NCBI GenBank assembly: GCA_025667525.1
Contig: CM046878.1
Location: 575,216,868-575,280,867 of the forward strand
DNA length: 64,000 nucleotides
Source of the DNA: Glebionis coronaria
Taxonomy: Eukaryota > Streptophyta > Magnoliopsida > Asterales > Asteraceae
Reading direction: 5' to 3'
Each line of letters starts with the position of its first letter. Position 1 is the stretch's first letter. A program made the translations under genes and the position numbers. Below are positions 1 through 10,520 of this stretch, piece after piece. The notes beneath the pieces are model-generated. The model was not told the DNA's origin. It saw only the letters and a list, made by a program, of their open reading frames with translations, and ran no database searches.

Positions 1-158
1 TTTGACTATATTTTTTTTGATGGTCTAACCACATTAAATTATAATTTAATCATTCACATTATTTATAGAAAGCAAAATAAACACAACTTATAAGGGTAAA
101 AGTTATATAATACCAATGTACTTATTTAAATGTACCGACTTTAAACACTTACAATTTA

Positions 159-633
159 GGCTATGTTTGGCGAGCAGGGGTGGCAGAGCATTTTGAAGCA
201 TTGAGCCGTGAGAGAGAGCATTTTAAAATTTATTACTTGTTTGGCAAAAGGGGCTGTGAGCTTTTTAATTTTTAGTAGTCGTTTGGCAATAGGAGCGGTG
301 AGCATTTTGGGGCGGTGCTGTTTTCTCAAAAGGCTATTTTTTCAATGCTTGTTTTACGAAGCGATAACAAATGAGCGGTGAGCTATCACAGCTACTACTC
401 ACAGCTACCTCTCACTGCTCACTGCTACTGCTCACAACTACTGCTCACTGCTATTGCTCACAGTTACTTCTCACACTAACTGCTCACAGCTACTGCTCAC
501 AGCTACTGCTCACAGCTACTGCTCACAGCTACTGCTCACAGCTACTGCTCACAGCTACTGCTCACAGCTACTGCTCACAGCTACTGCTCACAGCTACTGC
601 TCACAGCTACTGCTCGTGTTGACAAACACAACC
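159..633. mobile_element. PIF/Harbinger-type MITE
   Basis: It starts GGCTATGTTTGG and ends with the imperfect inverse (reverse complement begins GGTTGTGTTTGT; both then reach GAGCAG). TTA is duplicated at 156-158 and 634-636. The inverted MULE arm at 11039-11176 lacks the insert and has one TTA, which confirms both junctions. The terminus and TTA target site fit PIF/Harbinger (Tourist-like) MITEs. No coding capacity; the interior is largely a 13-bp minisatellite. Confidence 0.8.
383..616 (+). repeat. 13-bp minisatellite inside the MITE
   Basis: The unit is CAGCTACTGCTCA. About ten near-perfect copies lie at 480-616 and degenerate copies extend left to about 383. The unit resembles the MITE subterminal sequence, so it probably grew from it. 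The open frames across it are a by-product of the repeat. Confidence 0.9.
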
Positions 634-709
634 TTAATCGCTAAACTTTACCAATTAACTTTCAAATTTGTTCTGTTTTTACTAATATTAGCGTAAAATG
701 ATTGTATTA

Positions 710-1186
710 CCCTTATCTTTGTTAACTTAATTACATATGGTGTCACGTTCACCATATCTCAGATCTTATAAATGCTAGAATGCCAAAAAAAATCTGTTAA
801 TTAACTGGTAAAATAACATATTTGATGCTTTAAAACACAAAAATACCCCGGTTATTATTATTACTTTTATATTACATTATTATTATTATTATATTATTAT
901 AAATATATACTAAAGCCAAAGCAATAGTTTCATTCTTAAAAAACTCAATCCACACAAGCAATAGTTTCATTCTTAAAAAACTCATTCCACACGTTTTACA
1001 TCATATCTATCTCAAATTCATACGATATTATCCATGAAAATACAAAATCAAACCAAATAGTTTCTTATTCTTATATAACAATCACCTTTTTATTTATCAT
1101 ATTGAATAAAAAACACAAAAATTATATCAATAAGAATGGTTTCTATTCTTATATAAGAATGGTCTAGCTTCTTCCTTTTTAATTTA
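710..1186. other. MULE interior, left part
   Basis: AT-rich with an ATT-rich tract around 855-905 and a short direct duplication at about 920-990 (two copies of CAATAGTTTCATTCTTAAAA). No convincing coding sequence seen. Confidence 0.5.
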
Positions 1187-1206
1187 CACTACAACAATCC
1201 AGCCCT

Positions 1207-1630
1207 TCCCCATCCGGGTTTTTCCCAACGACAGCGTGTCGCGGGGAAAACGACAAAATCAGTCTGACTGGGCAAACTTACTCGTAGAAATTTTGACCAA
1301 AAAATAAAGAAAAGTTTCCCCAGCGACATGTCGTTGGGGAAACGTCGCTGGGGAAACGTTGACTGAATTTTGACCAAACTATTTCACAAAAATGCAAGCG
1401 GGAGATTAACCCGTCAAATTTTCCCCAACGACATGTCGCTGGGGAAACTTTCTTCCACGGACTAATCCAAGTGATTAGTGTTAATGTTTTGTTTATTCAT
1501 GGCGCAAAGTTTTTCAAGCGACATGTCGCTGGGGAAACTTTCAGGATTCCCTCCAAATGTTTTTCCTTAACGCGCCTATTTAACAAAACGACGAACAAAA
1601 AGTTTCTCCAGCGACATGTCGCTGAGGAAA
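1207..1630. repeat. CACTA subterminal palindromes, left cluster
   Basis: Five to six copies or half-copies of a palindrome with half-site CCCCAGCGACA and its inverse, centred near 1222, 1330, 1432, 1526 and 1613. The spacing is roughly 90-105 bp. In En/Spm such subterminal repeats are TNPA-binding sites; that role here is inferred. Confidence 0.8.
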
Positions 1631-2030
1631 CATTGACTGCAATTTGACCAACAATTTTCACAAAAAGTGTAATGTTTATATAATATTTTAATAAATATAA
1701 AATATATATTAAAAATATAGTTATTAAAATTTAAAATAGTATATCTCTTTTTATGATAAAAAAAGTGAGATAAATGGTTAATTTTCCCGCTAATGTTTTC
1801 CCGCCAATGTTTTCCCGCCAACATTTTGCCCGCCAAAAGTTAACATTCACTGATAATTGTTAACATTCATTGTTAATATTAATTAAAAATTGTTAACATT
1901 CATTGAGGCTTACAAACAAACACGCCTAAACCTAACTTTATTCTACACGGACACTTAAACACTCGCTTAATTAAACATGGATATTAAACCGATAATAGAA
2001 TCATAAACACGAAAATAGATACATCATAAA

Positions 2031-2490
2031 CTAGTTCAAACGAATGTTCCCCATGTCATCGTAAAGGTCGTGAAGTAGTGCAGCTGATTCCATTGTGTGC
2101 CTATCGCAATTTTTGTACAACTCTACTGTACTCTCAAGTACCCTTATCATTCCAGTCAAGCGCACACAGTTTGCACACGTTGAAGAGCTTGGAGAAGAAA
2201 TTGGAATTGTTGAAAGTTTGGGAGAAGAGCTTGGAGAAAATCTCATTGAAGGTCTCGAAGAAGAGCTTGGAGGAGAAAAGCTCATTAAACCTCCAAGAGA
2301 GTTGATTAGTAGTTGCACGCGTTCGTCTTTCCATAAAAAAATTGCATCCATATGAAACTGGACGTTGAACCCGTGAACGTGGACAAGCATAGTACAGTCT
2401 ACCAAAGGATTCAGTTTGCCACCATTTTTGAAGAACTACATCTCCATGTCCACACTTGCACGGAAAAGCTTCATGCTTCAACATCTTCAT
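2031..2490 (-). pseudogene. GRF-type zinc finger protein, frameshifted, inside the CACTA
   Basis: Minus-strand reading from 2490 gives a short N terminus, then CKCGHGDVV, GRLYYACPRS and GCNFF, the Cys/aromatic pattern of a GRF zinc finger (C-x-C, GR-x-[FY]-x-C, C-x-F-F). After the finger the frame breaks at a run of seven A (plus strand, 2335-2341). A one-base change there links the finger to the neighbouring frame, which begins LWKDERVQLLINSL and runs to a stop at 2031-2033 through a Ser/Pro-rich linker and a possible helical tail. Together this is about 150 residues, typical of short plant GRF proteins. The function is unknown; GRF fingers bind nucleic acid in other proteins. It may be a captured host gene or an accessory gene of this CACTA family. 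Confidence 0.6.
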
Positions 2491-2514
2491 AATAACAATG
2501 TGTTTGTGATAATA

Positions 2515-2561
2515 AGTGTGTGTGTGTGTGTGTGTGTGTGTTGTGTGTGTGATCTGCTGGT
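2515..2561. repeat. GT microsatellite
   Basis: Alternating GT/TG, about 20 dinucleotides with one interruption. Confidence 0.9.
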
Positions 2562-2654
2562 GGTTGTTATGATAACGAGTGTGTGTGGTTGTCCTTTTAT
2601 GGTAAAAAAGTGAGGGAAATGGTTAACATTTTCCCGCCAGTGTTTTCCCTCCAA

Positions 2655-3995
2655 TGTTGAACCCTCAAATACATTGAACCTCTAATGATGAACCCTATCT
2701 AATACGTTGAACCTCTAATGTTGAACCCTATCTAATACATTGAACCTCTAATGATGAACCCTATCTAATACATGGAACCTCTAATGATGAACCCTATCTA
2801 ATACATTGAACCTCTAATGTTGAACCATATCTAATACATTGAACCTCTAATGTTGAACCCTATCTAATACATTGAACCTCTAATGTTGAACCCTATCTAA
2901 TACATTGAACCTCTAATGTAAAATATACAATTAAGTTGAACCCTATCTAATACATTGAACCTCTAATGATGAACCGTTTCTAAGACGTTGAACCTCTAAT
3001 GTTGAACCTTATCTAATACATTGAACCTCTAATGTTGAACCCTATCTAATACATTGAACCTCTAATGTTAAACCCTATCTAATACATTGAACCTCTAATG
3101 TTGAACCCTATCTAATACATTGAACCTCTAATGATGAACCCTATCTAATACATTGAACCTCTAATGTTGAACCCTATCTAATACATTGAACCTCTAATGT
3201 TGAACCCTATCTAATACGTTGAACCTCTAATGTTGAACCCTATCTAATACATTGAACCTCTAACGTTGAACCCTATCTAATACATTGAACCTCTAATGTT
3301 GAATCCTATCTAATACATTAAACCTCTAATGTTGAACCTTATCTAATACATTGAACCTCTAATGATGAACCCTATCTAATACGTTGAACCTCTAATGTTG
3401 AACCCTATCTAATACATTGAACCTCTAATGATGAACCCTATCTAATACGTTGAACCTCTAATGATGAACCCTATCTAATACATTGAACCTCTAATGTTGA
3501 ACCCTATCTAATATATTGAACCTCTAATGTTGAACCCTATCTAATACATTGAACCTCTAATGTTGATCCCTATCTAATACATTGAACCTCTAATGTAAAA
3601 TATAAAATTATGTTGAACCCTATCTAATACATTGAACCTCTAATGATGAACCGTTTCTAATACGTTGAACCTCTAATGTTGAACCCTATCTAATACATTG
3701 AACCTCTAATGTTGAACCATATCTAATACATTGGACCTCTAATGTTGAACCTTATCTAATACATTGAACCTCTAATGTTGAACCCTATCTAATACATTGA
3801 ACCTCTAATGATGAACCCTATCTAATACATTGAACCTCTAATGTTGAACCCTATCTAATACATTGAACCTCTAATGATGAACCCTATCTAATACATTGAA
3901 CCTCTAATGTTGAACCCTATTTAATACATTGAACCTCTAATGTTGAACCCTATCTAATACATTGAACCTCTAATGTTGAACCCTATCTAATACAT
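2655..3995. repeat. 33-bp minisatellite, about 40 units, in the CACTA
   Basis: The unit is two related halves: TTGAACCCTATCTAATACA then TTGAACCTCTAATG. Variants replace TTGAAC by ATGAAC. A longer divergent unit containing GTAAAATATA recurs near 2916 and 3593, so a block of about 675 bp was itself duplicated. No significant ORF. Confidence 0.95.
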
Positions 3996-4002
3996 TAAAT
4001 AA

Positions 4003-4140
4003 ATATATAAATTATATTTCTAACTCTGTTTTCAATGTGTTGTATTGTGTATATTTATTTAAATTCGTTTATTTATTTATATCATATAAATAAATAAACG
4101 AATTTAAATAAATATATAAATTATATTTCTAACTCTATTT
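4003..4140. repeat. AT-rich palindromic unit (intron repeat, copy-1 remnant)
   Basis: One to two copies of the ~109-bp AT-rich unit that forms the larger array at 8095-8665. Each has an inner palindrome around TTTATTTATATCATATAAAT. Confidence 0.7.
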
Positions 4141-4164
4141 TCAATGTGTTGTATTTGATTGCAA

Positions 4165-5214
4165 AAAAATACGATCTCGCGCCGCACAGGAGCACCCCTC
4201 GGTGGCCGAATATTTATGATACCATTAATGCCCAGTTACAAAAATCATACAACACCAGCAAGGCCAGTCTGAAGCTAGATTACTGTGTAAAAGACCCCGA
4301 GACTGGAGAATACGATGTGGATCGAATTAGGCGGAACAGACCCGACGAGCACACAACTGAAGAGTGGGAGAAACAAATAGCGTTTTGGACTGACGAAAAT
4401 AACAAGAAGCGATCCTTAACAAACAGCCAAAATCGGTCCAAGGCGACACTTATCTCTCGATATGGTTCTCGGTCGATCCCTCGCACTCGACAGCTCATAG
4501 TAATTATTATTATTATTATTGATTTTACATTATTATTGTTTTTTTATTTTTTTTATTTTATTATTATTATTGTTTTTTATTTTTATTATCTTATTATTAT
4601 CATTATTGATTTTACATACATATTAATATTTCCGCATTTAATTAGATTGATCTTACTTACGTGTGTATGTACAGCAAAAGGCGTCCGAAACCCAACAGGA
4701 GCCTTCAGAGATCAACATGTTCTATCGTTTGCATACAAATTCAGATGGTGTATTTATAGATGAGCAGTCTCTCCAGTTGTATGTAAGTATTCTTTTTAAA
4801 ACACACTTTAATGAATCATTGATTAATAATCTAGCAACCCGACTAATATATTTACTATCTTGTGTTATTGTCACCACATAGGATCAGATGAGGGAGCTAG
4901 AGGCGACGGGTGAGCACACCACTGCCGAGATCAACAGGATGGTGCGAGGAGGCAAGTTTCGCGGCCACCATCCTGGCGTGGGTATGGTATTGTCGGGATA
5001 CGCCAGTACTACCTCGAGCTTTTCATCACCACCCCTTGAGACTCGTCGGGATCGGGATGTTGATTTCATGATGGGCCTGTTGAGAAACGACGGCAGGTAT
5101 GGCGATCATTTTTTGAGATATGAGAGTGCTGGTGCCAGCGGGAGCGGGAGTCGCCCGGGTGATGATGTTGAGGATCGGGAGGGTGGCGAGGATGGTGGCG
5201 ATGACGCGAGCTAG
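4165..5214 (+). pseudogene. Transposase_24 / TNPA-like protein, copy 1 (lacks first exons)
   Basis: Three exon-like blocks match copy 2 at 8674-9729: 4165-4499, 4675-4782 and 4882-5214. The first reads through WPNIYDTINAQLQ and ENNKKRSLTNSQNRSK to GSRSIPRTRQ, the region I associate with plant Transposase_24 (Ptta/En/Spm). The last ends in a GSGSRPGDD/acidic tail at TAG 5212-5214. Such proteins are the DNA-binding, non-catalytic CACTA partner. The block is open through the codon that is a stop in copy 2, but its upstream splice acceptor has lost the G of AG (GCAA at 4161-4164 where copy 2 has GCAG). The first two exons are absent, replaced upstream by the minisatellite. The other junctions look usable: GT at 4500, AG at 4673-4674, GT at 4783, AG at 4880-4881. 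Confidence 0.65.
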
Positions 5215-5562
5215 TCGTGTCATATATGTGTTTGTTAGTATGGTACATAGTTTCTTTATGTTCATCTTGACTTGTTTCCCTATTATCCTAAATTAGAACG
5301 CTTGTTTCCCTAGTATCCTTAACTATCCCGACTTATTCCTAGTATCCTTGACTAAATTAGAACGTTATATTATATTTTGGTCCAAGTTTGAACTTATTCC
5401 GCGTTTGTGTTGATCTGTATTCCAAGTTTACTTTATATGTGTCTTTTGGTGAGCAAATACAGGTTTTTGTTACAGGTTTTGGTAGATTTTTTCCGGAAAA
5501 ATTCTGGAAAAAATTTGGAAAACGCCTGCTGTGCAGGCAATTTAAAAAAAACCCTGTAGACT

Positions 5563-5960
5563 TTTCCCCAGCGACATGTCGCTGGGGAAACTTTGGTTAT
5601 TCGTTGACAAGTCAAACGCAAAGCGTTGACAAGTCAAATGTATCGAGAGTTTCCACAGCGACATGTCGCTGGGGAAACTTGGGAAATCGTTGACAAGTCA
5701 ACGACGTCGCGTTGACAAGTCAAACATAAGGAAATAATCCCCAGCGACATGTCGCTTGGGATACTTTGTAATTAGCTAAAAAGATTTAGTTCAACTTAAT
5801 TTTTTTATTTAATAAGGATTTTCCCCAGCGACATGTCGATGGGGAAAACTTTGCCACCGTGGCAATCTATTCTTCCAGGAAAAGTTTGTGGGGCTCGCAA
5901 GTCGCTGGGGATACTTTTCTCATCGAGCGTACCCCAGCGAATTTCCCCCAGTGACATGTC
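5563..5960. repeat. CACTA subterminal palindromes, internal 3' cluster (copy 1)
   Basis: Full palindromes begin near 5566 (perfect 22-bp core), 5653, 5739 and 5822, with 83-87 bp spacing. Half-sites follow near 5900 and 5945. The block aligns with 10066-10480 but stops before the terminal inverted repeat, so this is an internal truncated copy of the element's 3' end. Confidence 0.85.
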
Positions 5961-6212
5961 TAAAATATATAACTATATATAACTTATTATTATTAATAAT
6001 TTAAAACTAAACTACATAAATGTTATATAAAAAAATATACAATTATATAAAACTTATTATTATCAATTATCTAAAAGTAAAATATACAATTATATAAAAC
6101 GTATTATTATCAATCATTTAAATCTAAATTACATAAATATCATATATAAAAAATATACAATTATATAAAACTTATCATCTAAAAGTATATAACATAAATG
6201 GTTAAAAAAACT
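5961..6212. repeat. AT-rich degenerate tandem repeat
   Basis: Three imperfect units of about 60-90 bp carry ATATACAATTATATAAAAC and TTATTATTATCAAT. It lies at the junction between the two CACTA halves. No coding signal. Confidence 0.6.
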
Positions 6213-6482
6213 TTTCCCCAGCGACATATCCCTAGGGTAACATTTGTTTATTAATTTTAGAAATCCCTCAAAAAAATTTCATTAACGCGCTTGTTTCACA
6301 AAACGACAAAAATACAAGGTTCCCCAGCGACATGTCGCTGGGGAAAATTTCGTCAACTTCTAAGGTTTATTATACCAGCTGCGCAAAACGACAAATTCTA
6401 AGTTTTCCCCAGCGACATGTCGTTGGGGAAAATTTCGTCAAAAAGAAGGAAAGTTTCCCCAACGACATGTCGCTGGGGAAAA
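6213..6482. repeat. CACTA subterminal palindromes, second 5' cluster
   Basis: Four palindromes begin near 6217, 6322 (perfect core), 6407 and 6452, followed by the leader of TNPA-like copy 2. This resembles a second element 5' region without its terminal repeat. Confidence 0.8.
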
Positions 6483-6499
6483 TATTGACCAGATCTTAT

Positions 6500-6860
6500 C
6501 CTTAGACGATTTACATAAACTTCACTTATCTCCATTCTCATTCTCTCAACACAAACCTGCGTACAACCACACCACCAATCATCAATCATCACCACCATTC
6601 ACACCACCAATTATCATTCATCACCACTACCACCGTCATCTCCTCCATCCCCACCACATAACCCACCACGAATCATCACCACCATTCATCACCACCAATC
6701 ATCACCACCATTCACACCACCACCACAATGTCTTCACCACCACCACCGTCATCTCCAGCAATCCCCACCACATAACCCACCAAGAATCACCACCAACATC
6801 GCCGCCAACACACCACCACCGAACGTCATCAACACCACCACCACATCACCCTCTTTTCTC
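6500..6860. repeat. CAC/ATC-rich simple repeat region
   Basis: Pyrimidine/adenine-rich, dominated by ACCACC, ATCATC and CATTCACACC. It may be the untranslated leader of the TNPA-like transcript, since it lies between the palindrome cluster and the first coding exon at 7582; no promoter element is clear. Confidence 0.55.
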
Positions 6861-7002
6861 TCTAATTGATAATTCTATTAACAAGTTTGTGGTGGTGGAT
6901 TTACTTTTTCTGTTAATTAAAGGTATATTTTTCTTAATTGAGTTATTTATAATAATTAAAATTCGTTTTTATATAATTTAAATTAATTTTTATATAATTT
7001 CA

Positions 7003-7150
7003 GCGGGGTAGGCAGCGTAGGTAGCAGTAGTAGTAGGCAGCGTAGGTAGAGGTAGGCAGCGTAGGAAGCGGTAGGCGGCAGTAGGCAGCGTAGGTAGCGG
7101 TAGACGGCGCCAGGCAGCGGTAGGCAACTATAGCAACGACAAGTAGCGGG
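7003..7150. repeat. GGCAGCGTAGGTAG tandem repeat
   Basis: About ten degenerate copies of a 12-18 bp GC-rich unit (GGCAGCGTAGGTAGCGGTA and variants) in the same leader region. One palindrome copy follows at 7186-7212. Confidence 0.75.
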
Positions 7151-7185
7151 AAGGTATATTTTTTATAAAAAAATTTTGTTTGGTT

Positions 7186-7212
7186 TCCCCAGCGACATGT
7201 CGTTGGGGATTT
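7186..7212. repeat. Isolated CACTA palindrome copy
   Basis: Half-site CCCCAGCGACA followed by TGTCGTTGGGG (one mismatch), located away from either end. Confidence 0.8.
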
Positions 7213-7289
7213 AAAAATGTTATTTTCTTGTATTAAATTTAAATCCAAACACTCCTTATATATGATGCCTAACCGAAGAGAACACTTTA

Positions 7290-7545
7290 TTTTGATACAA
7301 GCTGTTTTCCAACAGCTTATTCGTATAAGCTTATCAGAACAGCTTTTTCTGATAAGCTTATCAGAATAAGCTGTTTTCAAACAGCTTATTCCGCTAAGCT
7401 TATCGGGATAAGTTGCTTCAAACAGCTTATCCTGATAAGCTTATCAGGATAAGCTGTCTGAAAACAGTTTATTCGGATAAGCTTATCAGAATAAGCTGTT
7501 TGAAAATAATTTATCCCGATAAGCTTAGCGGAATAAGCTGTTTAT
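7290..7545. repeat. Palindromic AAGCTTATC repeat array
   Basis: About six overlapping hairpin-forming units built from CAGCTTAT, GATAAGCTTATC and ATAAGCTG, period about 45-60 bp. It sits just upstream of the first TNPA-like coding exon and is unrelated in sequence to the CCCCAGCGACA palindrome. Confidence 0.75.
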
Positions 7546-7581
7546 AGATGCTGATGTTATGCTAATTGTACCTATATACAG

Positions 7582-9729
7582 ATGACTGATGTTGCACGGG
7601 GACACGACGGGGCCGGTGGTGGCGAGGATCCTTCACGTCCACGTCCTCCATCATTCGGTTGCGAGGGTTGCTTCGACAACCGGGGTAAGAATTTCAGGAT
7701 TATTGTAATACAAATTTGATACACATATTGAACTTGTTTGTCTTAACTTTTATGACTTTATCACTCACTTGATTTTGCAGGAAAAGGAAAGAAAAAGCCC
7801 AATTTGGGCGGGAGGAGAGCCGGCAGGCAGAATACCCGGGACAAGACCTGCTGCCTGAAATTACTAGATGCGGTGGCTGCGAATCACAACCGGCCGGTCG
7901 AGATCGACTTTGTAGCCGCTAGAGATAACCTTGTTACACCTGTCGGCCCCTACGTAGATCATTGGGGAAACTTATTCGGGTGTGTCGCTAGGGAAATATC
8001 TTTGTATCACCCTTCGTGGAGCAAGGTCCCCGAAGGGCACAAGGCGGCGGCCAGGACAGCTATTGGGGTAAGTTATCATTTTATATTTATTTAATTATCG
8101 TGTTCATTTATTTAATTGTATATATTTATTTAAATTTGGCTTTTTATTTATATCATATAAATAAATAAACAAATTTAAATAAATATATAAATTATATTGC
8201 TAACTCTGTTTTTAATGTGTTGTATTGTGTATATTTATTTAAATTTGTTTATTTATTTATATCATATAAATAAAAATAAACAAATTTAAATAAATATATA
8301 AATTATATTTCTAACTCTGTTTTCAATGTGTTGTATTGTGTATATTTGTTTAAATTCATTTATTTATTTATATCATATAAATAAATAAACAAATTTAAAT
8401 AAATATATAAATTAAATTTTTAACTCTATTTTCAATGTGTTGTATTGTGTATATTTATTTAAAATCGTTTATTTATTTATATTATATAAATAAATAAACA
8501 AATTTGAATAAATATATAAATTATATTTCTAACTCTGTTTTCAATGTGTTGTATTGTGTATATTTATTTAAATTCGTTTATTTATTTATATCATATAAAT
8601 AAATAAACAAATTTAAATAAATATATAAATTATAATTTTAACTCTGTTTTCAATGTGTTGTATTTGATTGCAGAAAAAATACGATCTCGCGCCGCACAGG
8701 AGCACCCCTCGGTGGCCGAATATTTATGATACCATTAATGCCCAGTTACAAAAATCATACAACACCAGCAAGGCCAGTCTGAAGCGAGATTACTGTGTAA
8801 AAGACCCCGAGACTGGAGAATACGATGTGAATTGAATTAGGCGGAACAGACCCGACGAGCACACAGCTGAAGAGTGGGAGAACCAGATAGCGTTTTGGAC
8901 TGATGAAAATAACAAGAAGCGATCCTTAACAAACAGCCAAAATCGGTCCAAGGCAACACTTATCTCCCGACATGGTTCTCGGTCGATCCCTCGCACTCGA
9001 CAGCTCATGGTAATTATTATTATTATTATTATTATCGATTTTACATTATTATTGTTTTTTTTATTTTTTTATTTTATTATTATTATTGTTTTTTATTTTT
9101 ATTATTTTATTATTATCATTATTGATTTACATACATATTATTATTGCCGCATTTAATTAGATTGATCTTACTTACATGTGTATGTACAACAAAAGGCGTC
9201 CGAAACCCAACAGGAGCCTTCAGAGATCGACATGTTCTATCGTTTCCATACAAATTCAGATGGTGTATTTATAGATGAGCAGTCTCTCCAGTTGTATGTA
9301 AGTATTCTTTTCAAAACACACTTTAATGAATTATTGATTAATAATCTAGCAACCTGACTAATATATTTACTATCTTGTGTTATTGGCACCACACAGGATC
9401 AGATGAGGGAGCTAGAGGCGACGGGTGAGCACACCACTACCGAGATCAACAGGATGGTGCGAGGAGGCAAGTTTCGCGGCCACTATCCTGGCTTGGGTAT
9501 CGTATTGCCGGGATACGCCAGTACTACCTCGAGCTTTTCGTCACCACCCCCTGAGACTCGTCGGGATCAGGTTGTTGATTTCATGATGGGCCTGCTGAGA
9601 AAGGACGGCAGGTATGGCGATCATTTTTCGAGATATGAGAGTGCTGGTGCCAGCGGGAGCGGGAGTCGCCCGGGTGATGATGCTGAGGATCGGGAGGGTG
9701 GCGAGGATGGTGGTGATGACGCGAGCTAG
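7582..9729 (+). pseudogene. Transposase_24 / TNPA-like protein, copy 2 (five exons, nonsense mutation)
   Basis: Exons inferred from GT/AG and matching phase: 7582-7684, 7781-8067, 8674-9009, 9190-9297 and 9397-9729. The ATG at 7582 starts MTDVARGHDGAGGGED. Exon 2 has a basic stretch (KGKKKPNLGGRRAGRQNTRD) and an ITH-like upstream domain ending AARTAIG. Exon 3 carries the Transposase_24-like region and exon 5 the acidic, glycine-rich tail. Two lesions break it: TGA at 8833-8835 in exon 3, and the exon 4 acceptor reads ACAAC where copy 1 has ACAGC. Copy 1 is intact at both sites. The family binds CACTA subterminal repeats; catalysis needs a separate TNPD-type protein not seen here. Intron 2 is swollen by a 109-bp tandem repeat. 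Confidence 0.7.
8095..8665. repeat. 109-bp AT-rich tandem repeat in a TNPA-like intron
   Basis: Five units start near the marker TAACTCTG at 8201, 8312, 8421, 8530 and 8639, giving periods of 111, 109, 109 and 109. Each contains a palindrome centred on TATATCATATA flanked by AAATAAAC and its inverse. Confidence 0.9.
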
Positions 9730-10065
9730 TCGTGTCATATATGTGTTTGTTAGTATGGTACATAGTTTCTTTATGTTCATCTTGACTTGCTTCCCTATTA
9801 TCCTAAATTAGAACGCTTGTTTCCCTAGTATCCTTAACTATCCCGACTTATTCCTAGTATCCTTGACTAAATTAGAACGTTATATTATATTTTGGTGCAA
9901 GTTTGAACTTATTCCGCGTTTGTGTTGATTTGTATTCCAAGTTTACTTTATATGTGTCTTTTGGTGAGCAAATACAGGTTTTTGTTACAGGTTTTGGTAG
10001 ATTTTTTTCGGAAAAAATATGAAAAACGCATGCTGTGCAGGCAATTTAAAAAAAAACTGCACACT

Positions 10066-10520
10066 TTTTCCCAACGACATGTCGCTGGGGAAACTTTGGT
10101 TATTCGTTGACAAGTCAAACGCAAAAGCGTTGACAAGTCAAATGTATCGAGAGTTTCCCCAGCGACATGTCGCTGGGGAAACTTGGGAAATCGTTGACAA
10201 GTCAACGACGTCGCGTTGACAAGTCAAACATAAGGAAATAATCCCCAGTGACATGTCGCTGGGGATACTTTGTAATTAGCTAAAAAGATTAAGTTCAACT
10301 TAATTTTTTTTATTTAATAAGGATTTTCCCCAGCGACATGTCGCTGGGGAAAGTTTTGCCACCTTGGCAATCTATTCTTCCAGGAAAAGTCTGTGGGGCC
10401 CGCAAGTCGCTGGGGTAAGTCGTTGGGGATACTTTTCTCATCGAGCGTACCCCAACGAATTTCCCCCAGTGACATGTCGCTGGGGAAACGTATCCCCATC
10501 AACATGTCGCTGGGGAAACG
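10066..10520. repeat. CACTA subterminal palindromes, right cluster
   Basis: Palindromes begin near 10070, 10157 (perfect, extending to 30 bp with GTTT/AAAC), 10243, 10328 (perfect core), 10466 and 10497, with half-sites near 10405. The first four are spaced 85-87 bp. The terminal inverted repeat follows directly and ends at 10559. Confidence 0.85.

Larger units (their letters stand above)
94..709 (+). repeat. Left terminal inverted repeat of the MULE (interrupted by a MITE)
   Basis: The arm occupies 94-158 and 637-709 and is the reverse complement of 11039-11176 with scattered substitutions. The MITE at 159-633 is absent from the right arm, which therefore serves as an empty-site reference. 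Confidence 0.85.

Noticed and set aside
371..696. Two overlapping ORFs in the minisatellite (Leu/Thr and His/Ser rich)
   Set aside because: They are translations of a 13-bp tandem repeat without stop codons; no gene-like composition.
5433..10505. Several 60-100 codon ORFs with PATCRWG, FPQRHVAGE or NDMSLGK motifs
   Set aside because: These peptides are translations of the palindrome in different frames and both strands, not proteins.
1207..10520. CRISPR-like array of regularly spaced palindromic repeats
   Set aside because: The repeats sit in a eukaryotic CACTA transposon at both ends, the intervals are conserved between copies rather than unique spacers, and no cas genes exist here.
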